Assembly (NCBI GenBank): GCA_964562375.1
Contig: CAZLSW010000003.1
Location: 1-64,000, forward strand
Length of the DNA: 64,000 bases
Reading direction: 5' to 3'
Source of the DNA: JAJPXC01 sp964562375
Lineage (GTDB): Bacteria > Bacteroidota > Bacteroidia > Bacteroidales > Muribaculaceae
Position 1 is the first letter of the stretch. Each line of letters starts with the position of its first letter. Made by a program: the position numbers and the translations under genes. The notes beneath the pieces are model-generated. The model saw nothing but the letters and a program-made list of their open reading frames with translations. It made no database searches and was not told the origin of the DNA. Of the stretch, positions 14,854 to 23,606 are shown piece after piece.

Positions 14854-16416
14854 TTAGGCGATGAGCCAATGGGTGATGTTGCGCTTTTCCGAGGAGAAGG
14901 CAACGCCGATTTTGTATACCTCGCGGCCGTCGGCGCTCCAGGGTAGGGGATATCCTTTCTCGTCGATCTGGGCAAGAGCCTCCTCGGCGGTGCCGTCGAG
15001 CTTGAATTCGAAGATGTAAACGCGCTTGGGTGTCTGGCACAGCATGTCGATGCGGCCGCCGCTCACTGCGCGCTCGCTCTGAGTGGAGATGCCTGCCATC
15101 ATGAAGAAAAGATGCACGAGCCGATGGTAGGTCTTCTCCTTGTCCTCGTTGTCCCACAGGTGGTAGGGGATGCTGCCAAAGAGGGTTTGGAGCGCCTTCA
15201 TCACTGCCTCTATGTCGTTGCGGGCAAAGAATTTCTTGACTTTCTCCAAGAGAAGGCCCATATCTGCCTCGTCAACGTCCATGAAAGCGGGAACGAGGTA
15301 GGACAAGAGAGCCTGCTTCACCTCGGCATTGGGGAACCTGAGTGTGTAAATAGGATCATCGGCATCCTTGATGGTGAGATAACCGGTCTGATAAAACAAA
15401 GGCACGGGATTGCGGGAATTGTAGATGTCGCCCAATTGGATTGCTGGCACCTCCTTACCGTCAAGGTCCGCGAGATTGTAATGGCTATCTTTCAGGAAAT
15501 CCACAAGTATTTTCGATGTGCCGGACATCGCCCAATAGTTGCTCAGCTGAAGCTCGTCCAAGCAGTTGACTATACTAAATGGATTGTAAACCAGTTCAGC
15601 GGCCTCAGTGAACCTATATCCGTCGTATTGCTGACGTAGTGTTTCAATCGCCTCTTCGTGGGATTGCCCACGTTTTACCGCCAAAGCATCTATGTAGGGA
15701 TCGAAATTATCAGTAAGATCATTTTGGGTAAAGCCGCAGATGGTGGCATATCGCTTGTCGAGAGATATGTCCTTGAGGTTGTTGAGACCCGAAAAGATGG
15801 TGACATGGCGGAAACGGGCAACGCCCGTGATAAATGTGAATCGAAGCAAGTGTCCCCTGCCTTTGATTTGGGTAAAGAATGGGCGTAGAATGGTAGTATT
15901 CTTTTCAAGCTGATCTTCATCACGAAGCACATCAACCAAGCCCTTGTCATACTCATCAATAAGCACCACCACTTCTTGGCCTGTGGTCTTATATAACTGT
16001 TCAATAAGATTTCCGAACATCAGTTCGGAGCTTATACATCCTGTTGCGGGGTTAAGGTTATGACGTTCAAACTCCTCTTCAAGTAGTCGACGCAAACCAT
16101 TTTCCAGTTTGTCTTCTGTATCAGCGGCTATAAGCGACAGGTCAAGACGTATCACGGGATATTCCGTCCAATCTTTCTCCAAATCCATAATAGCCAATCC
16201 CTCGAACAATTCCTTGCGACCCTCGAAATAGGCCTGCATGGTGTCCAAGAGGAGGCTTTTGCCGAAACGGCGGGGACGCGACAAGAAATAGGCGTAGCGA
16301 TATTGTGCCAGCTCATAAATCAAGGCCGTTTTGTCGACATAAGTATAACCTTCCCGACGGATTATCTGGAAACTTTGGATGCCGATGGGTAATTTTTGGC
16401 GCATGGGAGTTGTCAT
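14854..16416 (-). CDS. AAA-ATPase-like / PD-(D/E)XK nuclease family protein, copy 1
   Basis: A 520-aa protein of the Bacteroidales family with an N-terminal AAA-ATPase-like domain (LPIGIQSFQIIRREGYTYVD, DKTALIYELA, then SRPRRFGKSLLLDTMQAYF as a Walker A variant and VVVLIDEYDKGLVD as Walker B) and a C-terminal PD-(D/E)XK domain (GGRIDMLCQTPKRVYIFEFK supplies the D and ExK). Such genes occur in many copies per genome; their role is unsettled. The start at 16416 was chosen because the promoter (-7 at 16440-16447) would put the upstream ATGs in untranscribed DNA. A close paralogue of identical length is at 18827-20389. Confidence 0.85.
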   Translation of the reverse strand: MTTPMRQKLPIGIQSFQIIRREGYTYVDKTALIYELAQYRYAYFLSRPRRFGKSLLLDTMQAYFEGRKELFEGLAIMDLEKDWTEYPVIRLDLSLIAADTEDKLENGLRRLLEEEFERHNLNPATGCISSELMFGNLIEQLYKTTGQEVVVLIDEYDKGLVDVLRDEDQLEKNTTILRPFFTQIKGRGHLLRFTFITGVARFRHVTIFSGLNNLKDISLDKRYATICGFTQNDLTDNFDPYIDALAVKRGQSHEEAIETLRQQYDGYRFTEAAELVYNPFSIVNCLDELQLSNYWAMSGTSKILVDFLKDSHYNLADLDGKEVPAIQLGDIYNSRNPVPLFYQTGYLTIKDADDPIYTLRFPNAEVKQALLSYLVPAFMDVDEADMGLLLEKVKKFFARNDIEAVMKALQTLFGSIPYHLWDNEDKEKTYHRLVHLFFMMAGISTQSERAVSGGRIDMLCQTPKRVYIFEFKLDGTAEEALAQIDEKGYPLPWSADGREVYKIGVAFSSEKRNITHWLIA

Positions 16417-16439
16417 ATCTTTTTCAGCGTTAGATACCG

Positions 16440-16470
16440 CAAAGATACAAATTTCCCCTTTTAACATCAA
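16440..16470 (-). promoter_or_regulatory. Promoter of nuclease-family copy 1
   Basis: On the minus strand TTG (16470-16468) and TATCTTTG (16447-16440) are separated by 20 bases. The spacing is the same as upstream of the paralogue at 20412-20442, so the promoter was duplicated with the gene. Confidence 0.7.
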
Positions 16471-16749
16471 CCCCCAGGCAAAATTTATGATAGATGTATC
16501 TTGTGATCAGCGGATTGTCGGAGCGCACTACCAGTTTGTCGCCCTTGAGCAGGTAGAGCGTCCCGTCGCCTTTGAAGACCAAATAAATATGTCAAGGGTG
16601 ATGTGGATTTGATGGGGTGGGGTGGAAGGTTTGAGGGAATTTGTTGCGGGGGAACGAGGGAAAGAGGGGGATGGGGAGAGTAACTTTGGGGAAAACTTTT
16701 TCAGCCATGAAGCATATTGTGAATTCAATAAAAAAGTAGCCTGAAGTTC
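16471..16749. other. Gap with a possible coding remnant
   Basis: About 280 bases without an intact gene. On the minus strand, roughly 16585 to 16490, one frame reads FKGDGTLYLLKGDKLVVRSD followed by NPLITRY, which looks like protein sequence but has a stop just upstream and no start. It could be the end of a lost gene. I cannot assign a family. The rest is G-rich on the plus strand and shows nothing clear. Confidence 0.3.
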
Positions 16750-16780
16750 TTGGTCAGATGAAACTAAAGTACTACCTTTG
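16750..16780 (+). promoter_or_regulatory. Promoter of the MATE gene
   Basis: TTG at 16750-16752 and TACCTTTG at 16773-16780 with a 20-base spacer. It lies about 150 bases before the start codon, leaving a long structured leader. Confidence 0.7.
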
Positions 16781-16786
16781 TACTCA

Positions 16787-16937
16787 CAAACCACGGATAA
16801 AAAGACGTTTTGAAGCTCGTCGTGTACGACGCTTCACAAGGTGAAGAATCCTCATCGGAGGGTCCAAAAAGGAATATGGGCTGGATAAGATGACTGGGTA
16901 AAACCAATCATTTTATCCGGTTTAAATTTTATCGGAT
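16787..16937 (+). promoter_or_regulatory. Structured 5' leader of the MATE gene (candidate cis-regulatory RNA)
   Basis: Several helices can be drawn. GAAGC...GTCG pairs with CGACGCTTC around 16812-16835. CTTCAC-AAG-GTGAAG overlaps its right arm (near 16831-16845), so the two are mutually exclusive. GGATAAGATGA (16883-16893) pairs with TCATTTTATCC (16908-16918) over 11 positions with one G-U pair, ending about 20 bases before the ATG. Alternative hairpins in a long leader before an exporter suggest attenuation or a ligand-sensing RNA, but it matches no riboswitch class I recognise. Confidence 0.4.
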
Positions 16938-18308
16938 ATGCAAAGAGACGCGATTGATTTTGGACATGACCGGGTTTCAACCCTTTTCCGACGGATGTTT
17001 ATCCCCACGTTGCTGGGGATGCTGTCGATCTGCGCTGTCACGATGGTTGACGGCATTTTCGTGGGCCGGGGAGTTGGCTCTGAGGGGATTGCCGCGGTCA
17101 ATCTCTGCATCCCCTTACTGATGGTATTCACGGGAATAGGATTGATGCTGGGTGTCGGCAGTTCGGTGGTGGCCTCAATCCATCTCGGTGCTAAAAACGT
17201 GAAAGCGGCGAGAATCAACATCACCCAAGCCCTGGCGGTGTCCACGCTGCTCACCCTCGCGGTTGGTGCGATAATTTATCTTTTCCCCTCCATAACTGCC
17301 AAGATGTTAGGGGCTTCCGACACGTTGGCGCCTTTGACGATTTCCTATCTTTTCGGATTCATTCCGGGGCTTGTGCTACAGATGTGGGACAGCATCGGCA
17401 TGTTCGCCTTGCGGCTTGACGGTTCGCCGAAGTTGGCGATGTGGGTCAACGTTATCGGCGCATTGGTCAACGTCGTGCTCGACTGGTGGTTTATCTTCCC
17501 TCTGGAAATGGGTGTTTTCGGAGCCGCGTTGGCAACAACATTGTCGATGGCCATCGGCTCGACTATCGTGGTTGTTTATCTCGGAGGCTACGCAAGGCAG
17601 CTGCGGTTTTACCGACTGAAAATGAGCGTCAAAAGCCTAATGCTTACCCTGCGCAACATCGGCTACCAGTGTAAAATCGGATTCTCGGCCCTGCTTGGAG
17701 AGGCCACATTGGCCGTGTTCATGTTCATGGGCAACATGATGTTTATGCGCTACCTTGGCGACGAGGGCGTGGGGGCCTTCGGCATCGCTTGCTATTACTG
17801 CCCGTTTATCTTCATGATCGGCAACGCCATCGCTCAGTCGGCGCAACCCATCATCAGTTATAACATCACCGACTCGCATACCCGGGCCGTGAAAGCCCAG
17901 CATTACGCCATGTTCACGGCTCTTGGCTTAGGAATAGCTGTGACCTTGGCTTTCGTGTTCCTGCCGTCGGGGATGGTCGCGCTGTTCCTGCCTCTGGAGG
18001 ATGCGGCGGCTAAAATTGCCGTCGAGGGATTTCCGTGGTTTGCCATCGGTGTGGCCGCTTTTATTCTCAATCTTGCGGCAATAGGATGGTATCAGAGCGT
18101 TGAGCGTCCGTGGCCCGCGACGATTTTCGCGCTCTTGCGAGGTGTCGTTTTCTTGGTGCCGTCGTATCTGATTTTACCCGAATTGTTAGGCACAACAGGC
18201 ATTTGGCTGGCCATGCCCGCGTCGGAATGGGCGACACTAATGATGATATTCGCCTTTTTCTGCTGGAAGAAACGACTTGCGTCAAACCAACTGGCCACTC
18301 AACGTTGA
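16938..18308 (+). CDS. MATE family efflux transporter
   Basis: Inner-membrane multidrug/toxin exporter of the MATE superfamily, driven by Na+ or H+. The 456-aa protein shows about twelve hydrophobic segments and the family's internal duplication: FRRMFIPTLLGMLSICAVTMVDGIFVGR near the start and IGFSALLGEATLAVFMFMGN in the second half. The start MQRDAIDFGHDRVSTLF follows the structured leader. Immediately after its stop, on the other strand, lies an AraC-type regulator fragment, suggesting a former MATE plus regulator pair. The substrate cannot be inferred. Confidence 0.9.
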   Translation: MQRDAIDFGHDRVSTLFRRMFIPTLLGMLSICAVTMVDGIFVGRGVGSEGIAAVNLCIPLLMVFTGIGLMLGVGSSVVASIHLGAKNVKAARINITQALAVSTLLTLAVGAIIYLFPSITAKMLGASDTLAPLTISYLFGFIPGLVLQMWDSIGMFALRLDGSPKLAMWVNVIGALVNVVLDWWFIFPLEMGVFGAALATTLSMAIGSTIVVVYLGGYARQLRFYRLKMSVKSLMLTLRNIGYQCKIGFSALLGEATLAVFMFMGNMMFMRYLGDEGVGAFGIACYYCPFIFMIGNAIAQSAQPIISYNITDSHTRAVKAQHYAMFTALGLGIAVTLAFVFLPSGMVALFLPLEDAAAKIAVEGFPWFAIGVAAFILNLAAIGWYQSVERPWPATIFALLRGVVFLVPSYLILPELLGTTGIWLAMPASEWATLMMIFAFFCWKKRLASNQLATQR

Positions 18309-18413
18309 GTCTCACGCATGGAAAATTGCTGGGCTATGCTCTTTCGGTACTCGCTCGGGGTCGTGCCGGTGTGGCGCTTGAAGAATCGAACGAAGTGCTT
18401 GGGATCCTCTGAG
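18299..18413 (-). pseudogene. C-terminal fragment of an AraC-family regulator
   Basis: The minus-strand frame reads GSEDPKHFVRFFKRHTGTTP followed by SEYRKSIAQQFS and a stop at 18299. This is the end of an AraC/XylS second helix-turn-helix (F.R.FK...G.TP..YR). The rest of the gene is missing upstream. The fragment overlaps the last codons of the MATE gene, so the remnant's 3' end is intact and its 5' part was lost. Confidence 0.65.
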
Positions 18414-18795
18414 CCTTACCTGTTCACCACCACGATGCCGCAGATGCAGGAACCGCATCACGACCCTGTGCCTTCTTCCACGACCACGCGGCGAGAGAAG
18501 CTGTCGTATGCAAGTGACACCAGCCCTGTAAGGGCCAGTGTCACTGCGATTGCCATATTTCGTCGGTTCATGTCAAATTTCATTTGCCGACATTTCCGGA
18601 GCAAGTTATTATCTATGTTTATGGTGCTTCCGCTATATTCGCAGCCAAGCATGACGTCTGCGATGATGTTGCCCACTCCAATCCATCCTTCTTTTTGGGT
18701 GAACTCGTCCAGAGACTCTTCGTCATAGTTCTCAAGTGCATAGGGAGCCTCCAGGGTTAAACAGGCTCTTATTATTGGCTTATGATAATGTGATT
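18414..18795 (-). other. Unassigned open frame with an in-frame TGA
   Basis: From about 18795 to 18458 one minus-strand frame stays open. It reads ALENYDEESLDEFTQKEGWI, then VGNIIADVMLGCEYSGSTIN. From an ATG at 18583 it continues as a small hydrophobic leader-like segment (MNRRNMAIAVTLALTGLVSL). It reaches TGA at 18458. After it the frame continues as CGSCICGIVVVNR to a TAA near 18413. This could be one or two small secreted-peptide genes of the NVEALA-like kind, in decay. No start is clear for the first part and no family is certain. Confidence 0.25.
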
Positions 18796-18826
18796 GCTAC
18801 AAAAATTTATCTACTTGGTCAAGTAA

Positions 18827-20389
18827 TTATGCGATTATCCAGCGGGTGATGTTGCGCTTTTCCGAGGAGAAGGCGACGCCGATTTTGTATACCTCGCGGC
18901 CGTCGGCGCTCCAGGGTAGGGGATAGCCTTTCTCGTCGATTTGGGCGAGGGCTTCCTCGGCGGTGCCGTCAAGCTTGAATTCGAAGATGTAAACGCGCTT
19001 GGGCGTTTGGCACAGCATGTCGATGCGTCCGCCGCTCACGGCGCGCTCGCTCTGCGTGGAGATGCCTGCCATCATGAAGAAAAGGTGCACGAGCCGATGG
19101 TAGGTCTTCTCCTTGTCCTCGTTGTCCCACAGGTGGTAGGGGATGCTGCCAAGGAGGGTTTGGAGCGCCTTCATCACTGCCTCAATGTCGTTGCGGGCAA
19201 AGAATTTCTTGACTTTCTCCAAAAGAAGGCCAATATTTGACTCCTTTATGTCCATGAAGGCGGGCACCAGATAAGTCAAAAGAGCCTGTTTCACCTCGGC
19301 GTTGGGGAAACCGAGAGTATAGATAGGATCATCGGCTTCCATGATGGTCAAATATCCAGTCTGATAGAAAAGTGGCACCGGGTCCTCAGAGTTATATATG
19401 TCACCCAGTTGAAGGGCGGAGGCCTCCACTCCATCAAGGTCGGCGAGCGTGTAGTTGTTGTCCTTCAGGAAATCAACCAGGATTTTTGATGTGCCCGACA
19501 TCGCCCAGAAGTTACTGAGCTGTAGTTTGTCCAAACAGTTGACAATGCTGAATGGGTTATACACCAATTCGGGACGCTCAGTGAACCTGTATCCGTCATA
19601 TTGTTGTCGGAGTATATCAATCGCCTCTTCGTGGCTTTTGCCTAATTTCTCAGCCAAAGCGTCGATTTGCGGGCTAAAATTGTCGACCAACTCTTGTTGT
19701 GTGAATCCGCAGATGTTGGCGTATCGAGGATCAAGCGAAATATCGTTGAGGTTGTTAAGCCCTGAGAAGATGGTGACGTGGCGGAATCGGGCCACGCCGG
19801 TGATGAATGTAAAGTGGATACAATCGCCAAGTGCTTTGATTTGCGTGAAGAATGGGCGTAACACCGCAGTGTTGCGTTCCAGTTGCGCCTCATCGCGCAA
19901 CACGTCCACCAATCCCTTATCGTATTCGTCAATCAACACGACTACTCCCTTCTCTGTCCTTTCGTTAAGCTGCTTTATTAAGCCGCCGAACAAAAGAGCG
20001 GAATCGGTGCATGAAGCAGGTGGTGTAATATTTTGACGCCGATATTCTTCTTGGACCAGATATTGAAGGCCGTTTTCCAATTTGTCCTCGTTTACCGCCG
20101 AGATTCGCGAAAGGTCGAGACGTATCACGGGATATACCGTCCAGTCTTTTTCGAGATTCATGATGGCCAATCCCTCGAACAATTCCTTGCGGCCCTCGAA
20201 ATAGGCTTGCATGGTATTGAGCAACAGGCTTTTGCCGAAGCGGCGTGGCCGCGACAGGAAATAGGCATAAGGGCTTTGGGCCAGATCATAGATCAGGGCC
20301 GTTTTATCAACATAAGTCATGTCGTAGCGACGTATTGTCGCAAAGCTCTGGATGCCGATGGGCATTTTTTGGCGAATGGGAGGCGTCAT
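18827..20389 (-). CDS. AAA-ATPase-like / PD-(D/E)XK nuclease family protein, copy 2
   Basis: A 520-aa paralogue of the protein at 14854, of identical length from equivalent starts. Motifs: SRPRRFGKSLLLNTMQAYFE (Walker A variant), VVVLIDEYDKGLVDVL (Walker B), and C-terminal GGRIDMLCQ...VYIFEFKLDG (PD-(D/E)XK). The last ~150 residues are almost identical to copy 1, including at the DNA level, whereas the middle (residues about 120-330) has diverged, as expected after gene conversion of the 3' part. The ~60 bases downstream are also related (GGTCAAGTAATTA in both). Confidence 0.85.
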   Translation of the reverse strand: MTPPIRQKMPIGIQSFATIRRYDMTYVDKTALIYDLAQSPYAYFLSRPRRFGKSLLLNTMQAYFEGRKELFEGLAIMNLEKDWTVYPVIRLDLSRISAVNEDKLENGLQYLVQEEYRRQNITPPASCTDSALLFGGLIKQLNERTEKGVVVLIDEYDKGLVDVLRDEAQLERNTAVLRPFFTQIKALGDCIHFTFITGVARFRHVTIFSGLNNLNDISLDPRYANICGFTQQELVDNFSPQIDALAEKLGKSHEEAIDILRQQYDGYRFTERPELVYNPFSIVNCLDKLQLSNFWAMSGTSKILVDFLKDNNYTLADLDGVEASALQLGDIYNSEDPVPLFYQTGYLTIMEADDPIYTLGFPNAEVKQALLTYLVPAFMDIKESNIGLLLEKVKKFFARNDIEAVMKALQTLLGSIPYHLWDNEDKEKTYHRLVHLFFMMAGISTQSERAVSGGRIDMLCQTPKRVYIFEFKLDGTAEEALAQIDEKGYPLPWSADGREVYKIGVAFSSEKRNITRWIIA

Positions 20390-20411
20390 GGCGGTAAAAG
20401 TTTGGATACGG

Positions 20412-20442
20412 CAAAGATACAAAATTCAGTTGTTATCATCAA
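20412..20442 (-). promoter_or_regulatory. Promoter of nuclease-family copy 2
   Basis: Minus-strand TTG (20442-20440), 20 bases, TATCTTTG (20419-20412). The predicted transcript start is just upstream of the ATG at 20389 and excludes the earlier in-frame start at 20422. Confidence 0.7.
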
Positions 20443-20496
20443 CCCCAATCTTTAAAGGAGGCTAAACTTCACATAGGCACGCGCTTTTACGGAGCC

Positions 20497-21750
20497 TTAG
20501 TCGTAACCGAAGTATTTGGGCCACAGTTCTTGGAGTCGCATGGCGATATTATATGCCAAGACGGGAGGAACAGCGTTTCCGATAACTTTATAAGCCCCCG
20601 AAGTGCTCACCGCGTATTTTCGCCGATTGCCATCATTTCGCCTGACAAATTCATAATCAGGGGGAAATGTCTGGATAAGGGCGCATTCGCGTGGAGAAAG
20701 GCGTCTCTCGGGCAGATTCTCCGTGCCACATCCTCCGTGCTCGGGGGAGAGCCGGCGAAACTCGATATTCCCGTGGTGCTCGGAGCGGATCGTTGGTCCG
20801 ATAGCGTTCAAGGAAATTTCTTTTTGGCCCTGACAATGAGTGCCCATGAATTTGGCTTTGGAGTAATAACGATGGGACAGGTCGTCGGAATCGGCTGGCT
20901 CGGGCAAGTGGGCGAAGATATCCCCGCATACGACGGTAGGCATCAATCCCGCTTGCTTGTTGTGATAGTCGTGAGTGGGAGTGGGGTAAGGATCGTATTC
21001 CGCGGGGATAGTTTCGCATGTTAATGCTGCCAATGCCTCTTGTGTCAAGGCATTCTTGCGTATCCCTATGAAAATCACTCTTTCACGGGATTCAGGCACG
21101 CCATAGTTGGCGGCATGCAATACCCGGGGAGTCAACACTATATACCCGTCTTTCCCGGCCAATGCGAAATCCTTTTGGATAATAGTCTTTACATCTCCCA
21201 GATTCACCAGCCCCTTAACATTTTCAGCGACGAAGATTTTAGGCTGGGTAATCTCGATCACTTCTTTCATCCAGCAATACAACTTGCCGCGGGTTTCCTC
21301 GGTGGGCAGGTCTTCACTACGCAAATGGCCTGTGTGATCCTTGTGGGAATCAAAGCCCAAACGTTTACCGGCCACGCTGAAATCTTGACATGGGAATCCA
21401 CCAGTCACAATATCTATATCTTGAGGGAAGATATTTTCTCCAGCTTTATGCTTTTTCACGAAATCGACAATGCTTCCAAAGTGATACACCTCTTCACGAT
21501 GTCCACGAGGGGTCATATAGGAGAGCCATGCCTTACGGGCTTCTTCCAAAATGTCGTTGGCAAACACCGTTACGAAACGGGTGTTTTTAACCCTAACCCA
21601 ATCTTTGCCCTCCGGTTGGTCAACCCATCCTTTTTTGGCATCAATGGATTTGCGATGGGCAAGAAATCCCCCCTCAAAGCCGATATCCATTCCTCCGCAC
21701 CCCGAGAAAAGAGACAAAAGTTTAAGATCCTTTTTATGTTGTCTTGCCAT
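20497..21750 (-). CDS. C5 cytosine DNA methyltransferase
   Basis: A 417-aa Dcm-type enzyme methylating cytosine C5. Motif I is LLSLFSGCGGMDIGFEGG, motif IV GGFPCQDFSVAGKRLGF with the catalytic Cys, motif VI VAENVKGLV, motif VIII-like PRVLHAANYGVPESRERVIF. The C-terminal RLSPRECALIQTFPPDYEF and YKVIGNAVPPVLAYNI are motifs IX-X. The target domain lies between about residues 260 and 340. A -7 element (TAACTTTG, 21775-21768) lies just upstream. No restriction endonuclease partner is recognisable, so it may be an orphan or phage-type methylase. The neighbour across the divergent gap is a toxin-nuclease remnant. Confidence 0.9.
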   Translation of the reverse strand: MARQHKKDLKLLSLFSGCGGMDIGFEGGFLAHRKSIDAKKGWVDQPEGKDWVRVKNTRFVTVFANDILEEARKAWLSYMTPRGHREEVYHFGSIVDFVKKHKAGENIFPQDIDIVTGGFPCQDFSVAGKRLGFDSHKDHTGHLRSEDLPTEETRGKLYCWMKEVIEITQPKIFVAENVKGLVNLGDVKTIIQKDFALAGKDGYIVLTPRVLHAANYGVPESRERVIFIGIRKNALTQEALAALTCETIPAEYDPYPTPTHDYHNKQAGLMPTVVCGDIFAHLPEPADSDDLSHRYYSKAKFMGTHCQGQKEISLNAIGPTIRSEHHGNIEFRRLSPEHGGCGTENLPERRLSPRECALIQTFPPDYEFVRRNDGNRRKYAVSTSGAYKVIGNAVPPVLAYNIAMRLQELWPKYFGYD

Positions 21751-22026
21751 TGGTTGCTTATTTTCTGCAAAGTTAATATTTTTTCATCCATTGCACCCCT
21801 TTTCCAAAAACAAAGATTGTTGTTCTTCGTATTTTTGGTGGTCAAATTGAACATTCAGTAGTTGCAGCACCGTCTAAACACGAAAGATTTGTCTTATTCT
21901 CGAGTATTTTCAAAAAAATTGCATTTCAGGCTCTAAACGCTTGAATTTTAACCAAAATAGCGCCAAAATCCCTTTCATATATTGAAAACATTTTGTACCT
22001 TTGAAAGCAAATAAATTTCTTAAAAA
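21751..22026. other. AT-rich divergent intergenic region
   Basis: About 275 bases, strongly AT-rich compared with the flanks. It holds the methylase -7 element (TAACTTTG, minus, 21775-21768) and a TACCTTTG (21996-22003) before the plus-strand gene at 22027. No TTG is at the usual distance for either. Nothing else stands out. Confidence 0.5.
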
Positions 22027-23094
22027 ATGATGATTGACCAACCATCTAACGCAGTGCTTGCCACCGCCCAATTGGGCGGTGACAAGCACTCAATCAGAGA
22101 AACCTTGTATAAAATTATTTCAGATACCAGTAGAACGAAGTCTCAATGGACCGATCTGTTAGTCCACTTTGAAAAGTTGAGAACAATCGAGTCCTTATTC
22201 TATTACATAGAGAATCCTGAATCGATTTATTTCATACCAGATTATAATGACGCCCTTGCTGGCGATTACCCCAAGGATTTCAAGTGGACGGGCTGACATC
22301 CGCATTGCCGTTGCCACGCCACCAGCATCCTCAAGACCGACGAGGAATTAGAGGTCGACGCCCAACGATTGGAACAGGGACTCAACCCTCTTGATGCTTC
22401 GGAGAACGCAGTCACTGAGCTGCCCCAATCATATGACCAATGGCATGAGGACAACGCGGAGAATATCTCCCGTGCGGAAACAAGAGGCACAATGCCTTAC
22501 TTCTTGCAAGACAATGATAGTCGAGAATACCATCAGTATCTCGATGTGAAAAAATCGGTCGCTCTCGTAAAATCTTGGAAACAATATGATGCCCTATGCC
22601 AGTGCGATGATTGGAATAAAGAATATTTTGATGGGGCTACGGGAGGGTATGTGGCCACCCATTCGCGTCACCAATTTTCCAAAGTCACGCCAACAAATCC
22701 CACCCCTGGGCTGCCCAACCCATACATGAGCGGAGGCGAGGCCGAGCTGAATCTTGCCAAGTCGTTGGCCAAACAAGGTAAAGATGTAAGGCTGTTGCCC
22801 GAGAACGGCGTGGGGGTTGGAAAACCCGACATGGCGTTTGACGGTATGACGTGGGACTCCAAATACATCCCAGTCGCAAATGATGATTCAATACGAAAAG
22901 CCTTTAAGGACGCAAGAAAGGCAGACAATGTTATATTTTACTCTAAAGAGATTGGTCGTATTAATGACGTTCAGCGCGCTATTAAAAGGGAGATAGGTAG
23001 ATTTATGGCTGAAGGCCGTCAGACCACTGGGCTACCAAATGTGTATTATGCAACAGACGAAGGTATTATTATGCTTTGGGGTAACAATAAGTAA
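22027..23094 (+). pseudogene. MuF-like protein with CdiA-CT-like PD-(D/E)XK nuclease toxin, split by a TGA
   Basis: A single frame of 356 codons interrupted once, at TGA 22294-22296. Across the stop it reads YPKDFKWTG-stop-HPHCRCHATSILKTDE. Phage Mu F-like minor head proteins carry G-W-H-P-x-C-R-C here, so the TGA replaces an expected Trp (TGG to TGA). The downstream part has a GGYVATHSRHQF linker, then a nuclease-like domain: GGEAELNLAKSLAKQGKDVR, GKPDMAFDGMTWDSKYI (D and DxK) and VQRAIKREIGRF. This resembles CdiA C-terminal nuclease toxins attached to phage head proteins. The full MuF domain, other phage genes and an obvious immunity gene are missing. Downstream translation would need a TTG at 22369 or an ATG at 22492. 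TGA ends other genes here, so recoding is unlikely. Confidence 0.65.
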
Positions 23095-23113
23095 GGAGGA
23101 TTCCTCCTCCTTA
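23092..23113 (+). terminator. Hairpin overlapping the stop of the toxin-like gene
   Basis: TAAGGAGGA (23092-23100) and TCCTCCTTA (23105-23113) form a perfect 9-bp stem with a TTCC loop, starting at the stop codon itself. No T run follows, so it may stabilise the 3' end rather than terminate alone. Confidence 0.5.
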
Positions 23114-23228
23114 GCGTATTCGTGTGTCCACCCCCTCGCCAGGCTGGTGCAGAAATGTGGAGAGCTAAGCCCACTCATCCCGCACCGCAAAGATAGCGAT
23201 TATTTCGCAACGCGCAAAAATATTTGCT

Positions 23229-23543
23229 CTACCATTTGAAAAACAAGATGTAGCTCCAGCCGATGATTGTGATGGCGAACGACACAACCGCGATGAGGAA
23301 CGGCCAATCAATCGGATTGCGCAGACGCGGATTCTCCATCCAATACATTATCCCTCGGACGGAAAGGCACGCCCCTACTACGTCTCTCTCCACATCAAAT
23401 GCGTTCGTCACCAATCCTTTCTCGTCAAGGGTGGTCATCGCCCATTGGAGTTCGTCGGGAACATCCTCATGGAGGCTCGTCACGTCTTGTGCCAGCCAGC
23501 GCATAGCGCGTTTCTCGTCTTTCGATAGCTTTATCCGTTTCAT
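23229..23543 (-). CDS. Small protein with one C-terminal membrane helix, unknown function
   Basis: A 104-aa protein from the ATG at 23543 (MKRIKLSKDEKRAMRWLAQD). The N-terminal two thirds is hydrophilic and helical. The last 30 residues (WPFLIAVVSFAITIIGWSYI) form a single transmembrane segment with a short tail. I do not recognise a family. The in-frame TTG at 23561 is a less likely start. It lies alone between the toxin remnant and the trkH operon. Confidence 0.5.
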   Translation of the reverse strand: MKRIKLSKDEKRAMRWLAQDVTSLHEDVPDELQWAMTTLDEKGLVTNAFDVERDVVGACLSVRGIMYWMENPRLRNPIDWPFLIAVVSFAITIIGWSYILFFKW

Positions 23544-23606
23544 ATGCGGGAATTTAACCAAATTAATTTGCGCTCAATGGGTGTAAATTCAATATTTGGC
23601 TGCGGG

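Noticed and set aside
22027..23094. TGA read as an amino acid (recoding)
   Set aside because: TGA ends several intact genes here, for example at 10515, 14792, 18308 and 58353, so a nonsense mutation is the simpler reading.
20497..23094. Methylase and nuclease-like gene as a restriction-modification pair
   Set aside because: The nuclease part belongs to the CdiA-CT-like toxin type with a phage head-protein remnant, is on the opposite strand and is interrupted.
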